A stretch of DNA of 64,000 bases, taken from NCBI GenBank assembly GCA_043738095.1, contig JAYSZI010000067.1:1-64000 (forward strand), read 5' to 3'. The notes under the pieces are model-generated. The model saw only the letters and a list, made by a program, of their open reading frames with translations. It was not told the DNA's origin and ran no database searches. Positions 35,123 to 43,511 of this stretch are shown here, one piece after another; the first letter of the stretch is position 1, and each line of letters opens with the position of its first letter. Source of the stretch: Lysobacter_K sp043738095 (GTDB lineage: Bacteria; Pseudomonadota; Gammaproteobacteria; Xanthomonadales; Xanthomonadaceae). The translations under genes were made by a program, and so were the position numbers.

Positions 35123-35152
35123 ACAGTTTCGATGGGCGTTGCTAAGAAGCCG

Positions 35153-35761
35153 TTAGCGCGTTGCAATGGCTGCTGCGGCTCCGCCCATCGCGGTGGCACT
35201 GACGCGGTTCGCGAGGCGCTGGGCTTGGGATGTTCTGAGCCACTGCCGCGCCCAAGCGGCGCTGAAAGCCCAAGCCAAATGCGCTGTCATGATTGCGAGA
35301 AGAGCAGTCAAAGCCAACTTTCCGAGTCCAATAGGCGTCATAGCACGAACGTCCACGAGAGAAGGCAGGAGCGCCACGTAGAAAATCATGACCTTGGGAT
35401 TGCTCAGAGTAAGCGCAAAACCGGCGAGAAAGGTCGCGACAGGCGACTTGCCGCGCGGCAGATCCGCGCGCGCGCCAGCAGAACTGATCCACATGCGCCA
35501 AGCGAGAAAACACAGGTAGGCAACCCCTAACCACTTCAGCACAACGAATGCGTCATGGAAGGCCAGCGCTAAGGCGCTTAAGCCTGATGCGGCCGCGACG
35601 AGCCAGATGAGTTCCCCCAGCCAGAGCGCGAGCAGGAACGGCAACACGGCGCGCAGCCCGTCCGTGGTAACGCGCGCGACCAATGCCAGGACGCCCGGGC
35701 CAGGCGACACGGCGGCAACGAAGAGTGCAGCGGCAAACAGAGCGAGGGATGCCAAATCCAT
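35153..35761 (-). CDS. LysE/RhtB-family exporter
   Basis: 202 aa from ATG 35761. The N-terminal signature FAAALFVAAVSPGPGVLALVARVTTDGLRA is the LysE hallmark (SPGP). Hydrophobic helices follow (LPFLLALWLGELIWLVAAASGL, WLGVAYLCFLAWRMW, PKVMIFYVALLPSLV, LALTALLAIMTAHLAWAF), about six TM segments in all. It probably exports an amino acid or a small toxic metabolite from the cytoplasm. The cassette is bounded by attC 5 on its 3' side; its 5' side (35762-36070) holds no gene. Confidence 0.9.
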   Translation of the reverse strand: MDLASLALFAAALFVAAVSPGPGVLALVARVTTDGLRAVLPFLLALWLGELIWLVAAASGLSALALAFHDAFVVLKWLGVAYLCFLAWRMWISSAGARADLPRGKSPVATFLAGFALTLSNPKVMIFYVALLPSLVDVRAMTPIGLGKLALTALLAIMTAHLAWAFSAAWARQWLRTSQAQRLANRVSATAMGGAAAAIATR

Positions 35762-36070
35762 GCCGCATGACCTCCGGTCTAGGACGCAAGGCCCCTTGTT
35801 CGAACAGCGGCACCCGAGGGCTGATTGCGCCCTCCCGCGCAAGGAAGCAGCGCTATGGTACACACAAGAGCTCCTGGGCGAACGGATGCTCGGGGTCCGT
35901 CCGCCCGGGGCCGACGCGTGAAGTGCGCCTGTGAGGTGCGTTGCTGACCAGAGACAGTGTGCAGATGCCTTCTCAGTTGCTCAGTCGGTAAATCCCGCAG
36001 TCTGCGACGGATTTTTCCTACCCAGGCTTCAACCAGTGCGGCCTGCTCCTTCCATCGTCGGTCGAAGCAT
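35762..36070. other. gene-free stretch between LysE cassette and attC 6
   Basis: 309 nt with no supported gene. It should contain the LysE cassette's own promoter. No attC lies here until 36071, so either the region is a long 5' leader or a lost cassette gene. Confidence 0.5.
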
Positions 36071-36130
36071 TCCTAACGTCTGAAATTAACCCGTGCGCCG
36101 AAGGCGCATAGGGTTGAATAATTGTTAGTC
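36071..36130 (-). repeat. attC site 6
   Basis: Minus strand: GACTAAC-AATTATTCAACCC...GGGTTAATTTCAGACGTTAGGA around TGCGCCTTCGGCGCA. Cores are near-canonical (GACTAAC, GTTAGGA). It overlaps the stop codon of the truncated VOC cassette. Confidence 0.88.
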
Positions 36131-36368
36131 CTCAGCGGCATGGCACACCGCCTCGATGTTGTGACCATCTGGCCCAATTACAAAGGCGCCATAGTAGTTG
36201 GGATAGTATTGCGACCTAATACCGGGAGCACCGTTATCGTTGCCGCCAGCGGCTAATGCAGCGGCATAGAAGTCTTGGACTTGCTGCCGCGTATCAGCTG
36301 CGAACGCGAAATGCATGCCGCCCTCTTCCCAGCGATTGTTTTCGGCATTTCCGATACTCTCAAGTGCG
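36125..36368 (-). pseudogene. VOC-family protein fragment cut off at an attC
   Basis: The frame reads ...NRWEEGGMHFAFAADTRQQVQ, DFYAAALAAGGNDNGAPGIR, YYPNYYGAFVIGPDGHNIEAV: the C-terminal half of a VOC protein, including the DPDGHNIE-type metal site. Upstream the frame runs directly into attC 7 with no start and no N-terminal beta-alpha-beta module. An internal ATG (36316) gives only 63 aa. The cassette lost its 5' half at the attC boundary. Confidence 0.75.
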
Positions 36369-36487
36369 GCCTAACGCCTGAATTGAGCCGACCAGCAACC
36401 TGCCAGTCGGTGAGTTGTTGCAATGGAACAGCGACACATTTGCACGAAGCAACGAAGCGGGTTCGGCTTGAATGAATTATTGGGTGG
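36369..36487 (-). repeat. attC site 7, long (about 119 bp) variant
   Basis: Arms AATTCATTCAAGCCGAAC...TCGGCTCAATTCAGGCGTTAGGC flank a ~70-nt variable terminal structure. The GCCTAAC core (plus strand 36369-36375) is intact; the gene-side core (CCCAATA) is degenerate. Its variable part closely matches the orphan element at 10981-11080. Confidence 0.82.
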
Positions 36488-36963
36488 CTGCTTGACCTAG
36501 AGCCTTCTTTGCATTGGCCCAAGCAGATGATGCGTTACTAAACACCGGGTCTTGAAGCCATTTGTGACCCCAAAGTCGCTCATGCGCGGCGACACGTGCT
36601 GCGATGATTGCGGTGGTCTCTGGAGCTACCAGGGCAGCTAGAATTCCTGCGGCATCTGCTAAGAGCTTTTGGTAGAGCGGTGCCTGCTTCGATTTCAGGA
36701 GCGCGCGCATCGACGCGGCGGCCAAGCGTGTTCTGGCGAATGGCTGCGCGAAACGCATGCCCACGATGAGCGCCTCCAGCTCGTCGGCGTCAAACGCGAG
36801 CGACGTCAGGTCCGCGCCCTTGCGCAGCGTGCAGCCCACGCCGGGCTCGCCCTCGATGGGGATACCCGAGCGCTGCAGGTCGGCGACATCGCGGTAGACC
36901 GGGCACAGCGAGACGCCAAGGTCGTTGGCCCGAGTCGATCGGCGCGGCGCGTCCTCGAAGTCT
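36477..36963 (-). pseudogene. YafY/WYL-type HTH regulator, truncated at both ends
   Basis: The open frame contains VSLCPVYRDVADLQRSGIPIEGEPGVGCTLRKG (second half of an HTH_11 domain and its wing) and LAFDADELEALIVGMRFAQ, the normal linker of YafY-like regulators. The first helices (about 30 residues) and any start codon are missing before 36963, and no WYL domain follows; the last ~60 residues (ending LGQAATQ*) are unrelated. A GTG at 36839 could start a 120-aa remnant. Its stop lies in attC 7. Confidence 0.6.
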
Positions 36964-36978
36964 AGGCAGACTCCTCCC

Positions 36979-37605
36979 TCATGCCGCCTGTTTTTCGGCG
37001 TGGTCGGCGTCCATCTGTGCGGCGCGCGCGACAGCGGGCACAGCGGCTACCCGGGCGGCGTAGTCGCGGAACGCGGGACGATCGGGGACCAGGCCGAATT
37101 GCAGGGTCCACTTCAACGCAGTCCCCCACAACACGTCCGCGGCGGTGAAGCGCTCGCCGAGCAGCCACGGGCCTCCTTCGAGCTGCAGCGCGAGCGCATT
37201 CATGACGCTGTCGTAGCTGCCGTAGCCCGAGCTGCTCGGGTCGCCCGCGTCGCGCTCGAGTGAACGGTCCACGATCGCGGGCTCAAAGCAGCTGCCGTAG
37301 AAGGCGATCCAGCGCAGATAGGGTCCACGCAGCGGATCATCTAAGGCAGGTGCCAAGCCGCGGTCGGCGTAGAGATCGGCGAGATAGATGGTCACTGCGA
37401 CCTGCTCGGTCACCAGGGCTTGGCCGTGGCGGATCGCGGGCACCTTGCCCATCGGATTGATCGCGACGTACTCCGGTCGGCGCTGCGTACCTGCCTTCAG
37501 ATCCAGCAGGTGGACGTCGTAATCCGCCTCCAGCGCCTCAAGTAGGGCAAGCGTGCCAGTGGCTCGGGTCTGCGGGGCATAAAAGAAAGTGACGTGCCGG
37601 TCCAT
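36979..37605 (-). CDS. glutathione S-transferase family protein
   Basis: 208 aa from ATG 37605 with AGGAG five bases upstream. The N-domain shows TFFYAPQTRATGTLALLEALEADYDVHLLDL and NPMGKVPAIRHGQALVTEQVAVTIYLAD (the VPA cis-Pro turn and the EQ/ES position for glutathione). The C-domain contains LLGERFTAADVLWGTALKW. It differs clearly from the GST at 30144 and is not a recent duplicate. It is immediately upstream of, and same-strand with, the broken WYL regulator, a common GST/regulator pairing. Confidence 0.9.
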   Translation of the reverse strand: MDRHVTFFYAPQTRATGTLALLEALEADYDVHLLDLKAGTQRRPEYVAINPMGKVPAIRHGQALVTEQVAVTIYLADLYADRGLAPALDDPLRGPYLRWIAFYGSCFEPAIVDRSLERDAGDPSSSGYGSYDSVMNALALQLEGGPWLLGERFTAADVLWGTALKWTLQFGLVPDRPAFRDYAARVAAVPAVARAAQMDADHAEKQAA

Positions 37606-37894
37606 GAACACTCCTGTCGATCCGGCGGTCGCCGTGAGAAGACAGTCTCGGCGGGGAATGCTGACAGCATGGTGGCAGCAGTCTCACGCTGGGGTCATGG
37701 AACCGCGCTGAGATATCCGAACGGACAGAAGCCTGACGTCCGCTTCCGGCCAGGAGCAGACATCACGTTGGCTGATCGATCGCTGTTTGGCTTGGCACCT
37801 CTCCGGTTGGATTGCATCATCCGTAGTCGACTGTCCGCCGCAAGAATCGGATATCCCCTACAACCCCCAGCACAAACAATTACGGCCTTTCCAC
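37606..37894. other. intergenic region between divergent GST and hydrolase
   Basis: No gene. On the minus strand 37700-37785 translates to MSAPGRKRTSGFCPFG-like words, reminiscent of the 'MSAxGxKRT' pseudo-coding repeats scattered in some proteobacterial genomes. I cannot verify a match. The promoters of both divergent genes must lie here. Confidence 0.3.
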
Positions 37895-38890
37895 ATGAGG
37901 CTGGGGAACATGCGAAATCTTCTTGCAATTGGCGTCCTGTTGGGATCGCTCGGCATTGGTGATGGCAATGCGTACGCGGCCAATCCCGCTCCACTGGATA
38001 GCGAGCACCCACCGGGGCGCTTCTTGTCCGTCAACGAAACCCGGCTCTGGGTCGAAACCGAAGGCAGCGGCGAGCCACTGATCGTGCTCGTTGGTGGCCC
38101 CGCGAATTCGCACGTTTCCCTGCATCCTGCGTTCTCGGCACTGTCGGATCGCTTTCAGGTGATCTATTACGACTACCGCGGGCGTGGGCGCAGCGACGCG
38201 GCCACCGACGCGAAAAACATTACGTTCGCCCGCGACGTGGAAGATCTCGAAGCCTTACGTCAGGCCTTGGGTCTGCCGCGCATCCATGTCTACGGCTTTT
38301 CGTATGGCGGGCTTGTGGCCCAGGCCTATGCGCTTGCACATCCGGATCGTGTCGGCCGTCTCGTGCTGGCCAACACGCTCTATAGCGCCGATATGTGGAA
38401 GCACAATCACGACAACATCAATCTTGAGCTGCAGCGGCAGTATCCCGAGGTGTGGGAACAGATCGAAGCGCTGCGCGCGAAAGGGGCACGCTCATCCGAC
38501 CCAGAAATGCAGCGGTTGTTTGCCGTGCACGGCCCATTGATCCGCTGGCACAACCCTGACAAGGCCTCACGCCTCCGGAAAGAACCCGGCTCGGTCAACA
38601 AGGCGTTGTACTGGGATTTCGTCGGCGACAACATCGACTTTGACATCGGCGGGGAAGTGGCTGAACTGCCAGACTTCCGCCCGCGCCTACACGAGCTGCG
38701 GATGCCAACCCTGATCTTGGCCGGCCGCTTCGACCGAGCGCTCTATCCGCAGCTGCAGATGGACTTCAAGCGCTACTGCCCACAGGCGACGTTCGTGATG
38801 CTCGAACGCAGTGGCAGTTACGGTCACATCGAGGAACCGGAAACAGTGATTCCGCTGGTGCGCGAATTCTTGACCGCCCCGTCCCGATGA
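37895..38890 (+). CDS. exported alpha/beta-hydrolase (proline-iminopeptidase-like)
   Basis: 331 aa from ATG 37895; ATG 37910 gives a cleaner signal peptide (MRNLLAIGVLLGSLGIGDGNAYA^A). Motifs: oxyanion segment VLVGGPANSH, YYDYRGRGRSD, nucleophile elbow GFSYGGLVAQAYA (Ser), late Asp in LILAGRFDRALYP, His in SGSYGHIEEPE. A cap domain of about 100 residues lies between (YSADMWKHNHDNINLELQ...). It resembles proline iminopeptidases and related periplasmic hydrolases, and the substrate is unknown. It is followed after 10 nt by the PaiB-like gene, so the two probably form an operon. Confidence 0.88.
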   Translation: MRLGNMRNLLAIGVLLGSLGIGDGNAYAANPAPLDSEHPPGRFLSVNETRLWVETEGSGEPLIVLVGGPANSHVSLHPAFSALSDRFQVIYYDYRGRGRSDAATDAKNITFARDVEDLEALRQALGLPRIHVYGFSYGGLVAQAYALAHPDRVGRLVLANTLYSADMWKHNHDNINLELQRQYPEVWEQIEALRAKGARSSDPEMQRLFAVHGPLIRWHNPDKASRLRKEPGSVNKALYWDFVGDNIDFDIGGEVAELPDFRPRLHELRMPTLILAGRFDRALYPQLQMDFKRYCPQATFVMLERSGSYGHIEEPETVIPLVREFLTAPSR

Positions 38891-38900
38891 GAACTGCAAG

Positions 38901-39521
38901 ATGAAGAACCATCCCCTCTTCACCCCGGACTCCCCAGCTGACATCGACCGGTTGATTGCCCTGCACCCCTTGGCGCTGGTGATCAGTTCCAGCGCCGGCA
39001 CGCCGCTCGCGACTCCGTTGCCGCTGCTGCTGGAACGTGACGCGAATGGCTCAATCGCGCTGCTAGGCCACATGGCGCGCGCCAATCCGCACACGGATCT
39101 GTTGCGCCGGATGCCGCGGGCGTTGGTGGTATTTCAAGGGACGCATGGGTATATCTCGCCGTCGTGGCTGGCCGATCGCACTCAGGCACCGACGTGGAAC
39201 TACGAGACCGCGCATTTCGAGGTCGAGGTGGAGTTCGACGAGCGCGCCGAGGCCACCCAAGCCGCGCTAACCCGACTGGTCGAGCATATGGAACGTGATC
39301 GCCCCAACGCTTGGTCAGTGGCCGACATGGGGCCACGCTACGCCACGTTGGCACGGGCCGTGGTCGCATTCCGCGCCCACGTCACCGCGACTCACGCCAA
39401 GGTCAAGCTTGGTCAGAACGAGCGTCCCGATGTCCGCGCCGACATCCTCACCGGCCTGGCGCGCACGGCCCAGCAGCCGTTACTCGAAGCCATGACTCGA
39501 GTTGGACGAGGATCGAGATGA
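38901..39521 (+). CDS. PaiB-like FMN-binding negative transcriptional regulator
   Basis: 206 aa. The split-barrel FMN-binding fold shows HPLALVISSSAGTPLATPLPLLLERD, LLGHMARANPH, ALVVFQGTHGYISPSWLADR, PTWNYETAHFEVEVEF, all in the order of the PaiB/FMN_bind_2 family. The C-terminus has FRAHVTATHAKVKLGQN, corresponding to the conserved Lys-x-K-LSQN ending. It starts 10 nt after the hydrolase stop with an SD-like CAAGATGA context. In Bacillus PaiB affects sporulation and protease genes; here the role is unknown. Confidence 0.9.
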   Translation: MKNHPLFTPDSPADIDRLIALHPLALVISSSAGTPLATPLPLLLERDANGSIALLGHMARANPHTDLLRRMPRALVVFQGTHGYISPSWLADRTQAPTWNYETAHFEVEVEFDERAEATQAALTRLVEHMERDRPNAWSVADMGPRYATLARAVVAFRAHVTATHAKVKLGQNERPDVRADILTGLARTAQQPLLEAMTRVGRGSR

Positions 39522-39693
39522 CCCAATCCCATGCTCGACGCAGGCCAGACTGCGGCGGGGTGCACGTTGTGAGGCATCAATGAGGCTGCAAGGTCAATCA
39601 ATGAGACTTTCTCTTCGATGCACGCAGCTTCGTCGCGACCGCTTTGGGTCGGAAGCGGTCTTTCGTCATTGGGCGCGAAGGGCCGCCGAACAT

Positions 39694-39726
39694 AAACCAA
39701 TGCCCGCTTTTCGCGAGCATTGGTTT
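39694..39726. terminator. bidirectional terminator between PaiB-like and PHP genes
   Basis: AAACCAATGC...GCATTGGTTT with TTTTC at the tip forms a 14-bp stem with one mismatch between two convergent genes (stops at 39521 and 39752). The AAA/TTT flanks suit termination in both directions; the U-tracts are short. Confidence 0.65.
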
Positions 39727-39751
39727 CGATCATGTTTTGTCTAGCTAATAG

Positions 39752-42529
39752 CTATTTAGTAATCAGCGAGACGTCGTCGATGAGGAATGACGTGGCCACC
39801 TGCGAGCCCTCGACTCCCTCGAAATACACACGCAGGGTCTGGCCCTTGTAAGCAGCCACGTCAAAGCTGCGCATCACGTACACACTGCCCTTGTTCAAGT
39901 TCGAGAATGTTCCCAGCGTGGCCACAACCTGGTTGCTGCCATTGCGCAGTTGCACGGTGAGAGTGTCGTAAGCGGCGGTGGTCGTGGTTTCACTGCTGGC
40001 CACGCGCAACCAGAAGCCAAGCGAGGCGCTGGAAGCCGCGGACGGAATCGCGACGGATTGCCACACGTACTCGGTGTTCGCACTACCAAAGCCGTTGAGC
40101 CAGGCCTTCCAAACCCCAGCGTGCGCAGCGTACGTGGTGTTCTTAGTGATCACGCCGTTCGATGCGGTCCAGCTGACCTTGCCCGACTCGAAGCCGCCAT
40201 TGACGATCCGTTCAACCGCCGGCGCGGTATTGCTGACGGTGAACGAAACCGCAGTCGAAGTACTGGCGTTGCCTGCTGCATCGAACGCCTTTGCGGTCAG
40301 GCTGTGGCTGCCATCGGCCAGCGTGGTCGAGTCCAGTGTTATCGCGTACGGCGTCGTGGCGTCGCTGCCCTTCAGCACGCCGTCGACACGGAACTCGACG
40401 TTGGTGACGCCGACATTGTCGGAGGCGTTCGCGGACAGCGTGATCGTGCCGCTGCTGCCCGTCTCGCTCGCGCTGACGGTTGGCGGAGTTGTGTCCGCTG
40501 GAGGAGCGTTGTCGACGCTGAACGCCACCGCTGCCGAGGTAGTGGTGTTGCCGGCGGCGTCGAATGCCTTCGCCGTAAGGCTGTGGCTGCCATTGCTCAG
40601 CGTGGTCGAATCCAGCGTCAGCGCGTACGGCGCTGTAGCGTCACTGCCCTTCAGCGTGCCATCGACATAGAACTCGACGTTGGTGACGCCAACGTTGTCT
40701 GAAGCGTTAGCGGACAGCGTGATGGTGCCGCTGCTGCCGGCTTCGCTGGCGCTAATCGTCGGCGGCGTGGTGTCCGCCGGGCCGGTGCCTTGGCTAACCC
40801 ACAGCGGTGCCGACCACAGACGTAGGCCATTGGCCTGGGTAACGAGCGCGTAGTAGAAGTGCTCGCCGTTGGCGGGGGTGAAGGTGTAACTGCCGCTGCC
40901 TTCGGACAACTGGGTCACGGTGCCATTACGGCCGGGCACGCCCTCGAAGAACTGCACGCGCTGCACCGTCTGGCCGCTGCTGCTGGCGTGGTTGGCGGTC
41001 AGCGTCATGGGGCCGGTGTTGGAGAACGTTTCGCCCATCACGTGGCCGTTGCCGGTGAGCACCAGCTGTCCGGTTCTGTCCTCGGCGGCGAACACGCGGC
41101 GTGCGCGCAACGCGTCGATGAACGCGGTAGTGCTCAACGCCGTGCCTTCCGGCAGCAGCACGCCGGTGCGGTTGGTGAAGCTCAGGCCCCAATTGGCGCA
41201 GTGGTTGTCTTGGTTGGTTGTGGGTGCGACCTTGTACCCGCGCTCGAGCAGGATGTTCCAGGCGCCGGTAAAGCTGCTACGGCTGGTCTCGGTCTCGTTG
41301 GTGTTGGTCGAGAACGCCGAACTATTGAGGACTTCGGCCAGCACCATCACTTCGGCGCCGTTGGGGTCGTAGCCCAGCGCGGTGCCGTTGACCAGGAATT
41401 GGCCACTGCTAGCCGGATGGTTGAACTGGCCGATCCAGCCGCGCTGCTGCATCGTGGCGTACAGCGCCGGGTAGTCGCTCTTAGGCGTATTGACCTCACC
41501 GATCAGCTGGCCGGAACTGTTCAGCTCCCACGCCGCGAGGCCATCAGGATTGATCAGGTTGAGGTGACCGCCGTTGCTGATCACGCCCCATTCCAAGCCG
41601 TACAGCGCCATGAAGCCCGGATTGGCGGCACGGTAGTCGCTGGCAGCCTGCACCCCACTGTCGAACAGCGCGATCGCAGTCGCCGGGTTTGCCGACGTGC
41701 TGGTGCCAGTCGAGCCGTCGTACATGTGGTTGTGTTCGGAATTGAGCAGAAAGTCGCCCCCGGCCGGTCCGTGCATCATCGTGTAGGCGTCGATCGGGCC
41801 GAACGCGCCCGCCTGCGGTCCCTGTGAACCAGAGCAGGTGGCCAGATCACCGCCGCCGTCGCTGTGGTTCGTCTGGCTGTGGAAGTTGCCGTAATAGATC
41901 GTGTACGGCAGGCCGCTGGCTGGCACGGATTGCGCCGTCACCATCTGCTCAGCGTCGGGTTGAGTCTTGGCCGCGTTCGGAGTGCGGTGACTGCGCGCGC
42001 CGACCTGCAGGGCGTTGAACGCGGGCATACGCGCCGGGGGGACGGCACCTACCATCACGTCATAGCTCTGCTCGACAATCTCCTCTGGGAAAGTCTCGAA
42101 GGCTTCGCTCACGCGCTGGCTGATGGGGCGCGCCAGATCTTGGGCGGTGGTGACCGTCGGCACCGCGCGCAGGCGCACGGTGTAGTAACCGGCCGAGACG
42201 GTGCGACCCGTCTGGTCACGCCCGTTCCAACTGGCGGGGATGCGAACATGCCGTCCGCCGAGCGCGGTGACACCGCTCCGACTGGTCACTACCTGGCCGT
42301 TGGCCGCGATGATGTCGAGCGTCCAAGCAGCGTCCGTGGCACTGCCGGCGCCCGGATAGTCGAAGTGCAAGGTAATGGGCCAACGACCGCCCTGCGCGCT
42401 GAAAGGCGCATGGATCGATGCGTCAAACTCGTAGTGATCGGGATGCATTAGCTCGGTAGCTCCGAGCGTCGTGCACGCGGAAGCGATCAAGACGACGAGT
42501 GCGCGTCGGCGCCAAGCATGTCGAATCAT
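39752..42529 (-). CDS. secreted PHP-domain phosphoesterase with tandem Ig domains
   Basis: 925 aa. Signal peptide MIRHAWRRRALVVLIASACTTLG. Residues about 40-130 look like a FlgD-Ig-type domain (SWNGRDQTGRTVSAGYYTVRL). The PHP metal site begins at about 216 (YYGNFHSQTNHSDGGGD) with LLNSEHNH and GWIGQFNHP supplying more His/Asp ligands. Two near-identical bacterial Ig repeats follow at about 580-770 (TTPPTxSASExGSSGTITLS...SHSLTAKAFDAAGN). A C-terminal ~150-residue beta domain (NGGFESGKVSWTAS...ATSFLIDDVSLI) resembles carbohydrate-binding or MAM-like modules. It is probably a periplasmic or secreted phosphoesterase or nuclease. Monocistronic, and the 39694 hairpin terminates it. Confidence 0.88.
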   Translation of the reverse strand: MIRHAWRRRALVVLIASACTTLGATELMHPDHYEFDASIHAPFSAQGGRWPITLHFDYPGAGSATDAAWTLDIIAANGQVVTSRSGVTALGGRHVRIPASWNGRDQTGRTVSAGYYTVRLRAVPTVTTAQDLARPISQRVSEAFETFPEEIVEQSYDVMVGAVPPARMPAFNALQVGARSHRTPNAAKTQPDAEQMVTAQSVPASGLPYTIYYGNFHSQTNHSDGGGDLATCSGSQGPQAGAFGPIDAYTMMHGPAGGDFLLNSEHNHMYDGSTGTSTSANPATAIALFDSGVQAASDYRAANPGFMALYGLEWGVISNGGHLNLINPDGLAAWELNSSGQLIGEVNTPKSDYPALYATMQQRGWIGQFNHPASSGQFLVNGTALGYDPNGAEVMVLAEVLNSSAFSTNTNETETSRSSFTGAWNILLERGYKVAPTTNQDNHCANWGLSFTNRTGVLLPEGTALSTTAFIDALRARRVFAAEDRTGQLVLTGNGHVMGETFSNTGPMTLTANHASSSGQTVQRVQFFEGVPGRNGTVTQLSEGSGSYTFTPANGEHFYYALVTQANGLRLWSAPLWVSQGTGPADTTPPTISASEAGSSGTITLSANASDNVGVTNVEFYVDGTLKGSDATAPYALTLDSTTLSNGSHSLTAKAFDAAGNTTTSAAVAFSVDNAPPADTTPPTVSASETGSSGTITLSANASDNVGVTNVEFRVDGVLKGSDATTPYAITLDSTTLADGSHSLTAKAFDAAGNASTSTAVSFTVSNTAPAVERIVNGGFESGKVSWTASNGVITKNTTYAAHAGVWKAWLNGFGSANTEYVWQSVAIPSAASSASLGFWLRVASSETTTTAAYDTLTVQLRNGSNQVVATLGTFSNLNKGSVYVMRSFDVAAYKGQTLRVYFEGVEGSQVATSFLIDDVSLITK
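40225..40782 (-). repeat. tandem 279-bp repeat encoding two Ig-like domains
   Basis: Two in-frame units of about 279 bp (93 codons), roughly 40225-40503 and 40504-40782, with long near-identical stretches (for example the SDNVGVTNVEF and SLTAKAFDAAGN segments). High nucleotide identity suggests recent duplication or gene conversion. Confidence 0.8.
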
Positions 42530-42770
42530 TGGTTGTCCCCTGGAGGTCGCGTCCGTGCGGCGGTGTCCTTGCCGGAGTATCGTCGATATTAAATGCTACT
42601 GCGGCATGACAGGCCACTGCTGGCGACACGTCGCGACGGCGCGATGGCCCACCGCAGATTTCCGAACACGATCAATTGCTTTCGTGCACAAACACCATGA
42701 TATATGGCGAACTCAAGCAGCAGCACTCGCCATTCAGATGATCGATACCCTCTGACAGCAGACCGGCGGT
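42530..42770. other. upstream region of the PHP gene, no gene
   Basis: No coding signal on either strand; it contains the minus-strand promoter region of the PHP gene. The terminator of the Fic-Rhs operon closes its right side. Confidence 0.5.
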
Positions 42771-42800
42771 AAAAAAAGCCCCGCCGGCTAGCGCGGGGCT
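42771..42800 (-). terminator. terminator of the Fic-Rhs-lipoprotein operon
   Basis: On the minus strand AGCCCCGC-GCTAGCCG-GCGGGGCT is followed by TTTTTTT. It lies about 300 nt after the lipoprotein stop. The span 42801-43097 in between holds no recognisable gene. Confidence 0.88.
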
Positions 42801-43097
42801 CGGTAATCGGAGCTGATGGGTATCGCTACCGTCTGCAGCCCGCGATGCCTAAGTTCCATTCGCGATCCTTCGTCGAGTATGGAAGGGGAACTCCCTTGTC
42901 CTTCCATATTTACGTAAGCATTGCCTCTCTTGCTCCGGCGTCGTGCTAACCCGGATTAACGTGCTCGACCGACATTGGGTTGGGTTGCCCGATATCCGGT
43001 GAGCGGCGAGCCTAGTGGTGGTCTCGCGCCGTAGCTGTAACCGCCCAATGCGATTGCAACGTGCCCGACGATTCTGGCTGGCTCCCCGCTAGCTCGG

Positions 43098-43511
43098 TTA
43101 GTTTGGCGCCTTTTGGTTACATACCTTGACTGCACCATCGTCTTCCACGATTTCAACGACAACCCCAGCTGGCGAGACATACACTTCGCCTTTCTGAGCC
43201 AACTCTGCATATCTGAGGCAAACGACGATCGTATTTCCTTTCGCTCCTAGATGAGTAACTTTGTCGCTAATGTCGTCGACGTAGTCATCTGCCTTAGCAA
43301 ACAGTATGGTTTTCACCACTTCATTACTGGGGATAGAAATCACTTCAATGTGGCCATCTGCTGCTTCCCAGTCTGCGGTCGCAGTCAAGTCAACGCGGAT
43401 ATCCTGATTGACTACGCTCATCAGCGTAGTTCTAGTATCCGGCGAACAACTAGCAACCAACCATGCGAAAAAGGCGAGTGGCAGCAATAGTTTTTTGTTC
43501 ATTGGGCTCAT
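43098..43511 (-). CDS. lipoprotein encoded after Rhs; candidate immunity protein
   Basis: 137 aa from ATG 43511, which overlaps the Rhs stop as ATGA; an internal ATG (43502) starts MNKKLLLPLAFFAWLVASCSPD. LVASC is a good lipobox, so the mature protein begins with an acylated Cys and is anchored in the periplasm or outer membrane. The rest is beta-rich (DIRVDLTATADWEAADGHIEV, GNTIVVCLRYAEL, GEVYVSPAGVVVEIVED) and unrecognised. A small gene coupled directly behind an Rhs toxin is the expected place for its immunity gene. A lipoprotein would protect against a toxin acting in the periplasm. This role is inferred. Confidence 0.75.
   Translation of the reverse strand: MSPMNKKLLLPLAFFAWLVASCSPDTRTTLMSVVNQDIRVDLTATADWEAADGHIEVISIPSNEVVKTILFAKADDYVDDISDKVTHLGAKGNTIVVCLRYAELAQKGEVYVSPAGVVVEIVEDDGAVKVCNQKAPN

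Noticed and set aside
34979..35530. 183-codon plus-strand frame across attC 5 and LysE
   Set aside because: Antisense to the LysE gene with low-complexity translation.
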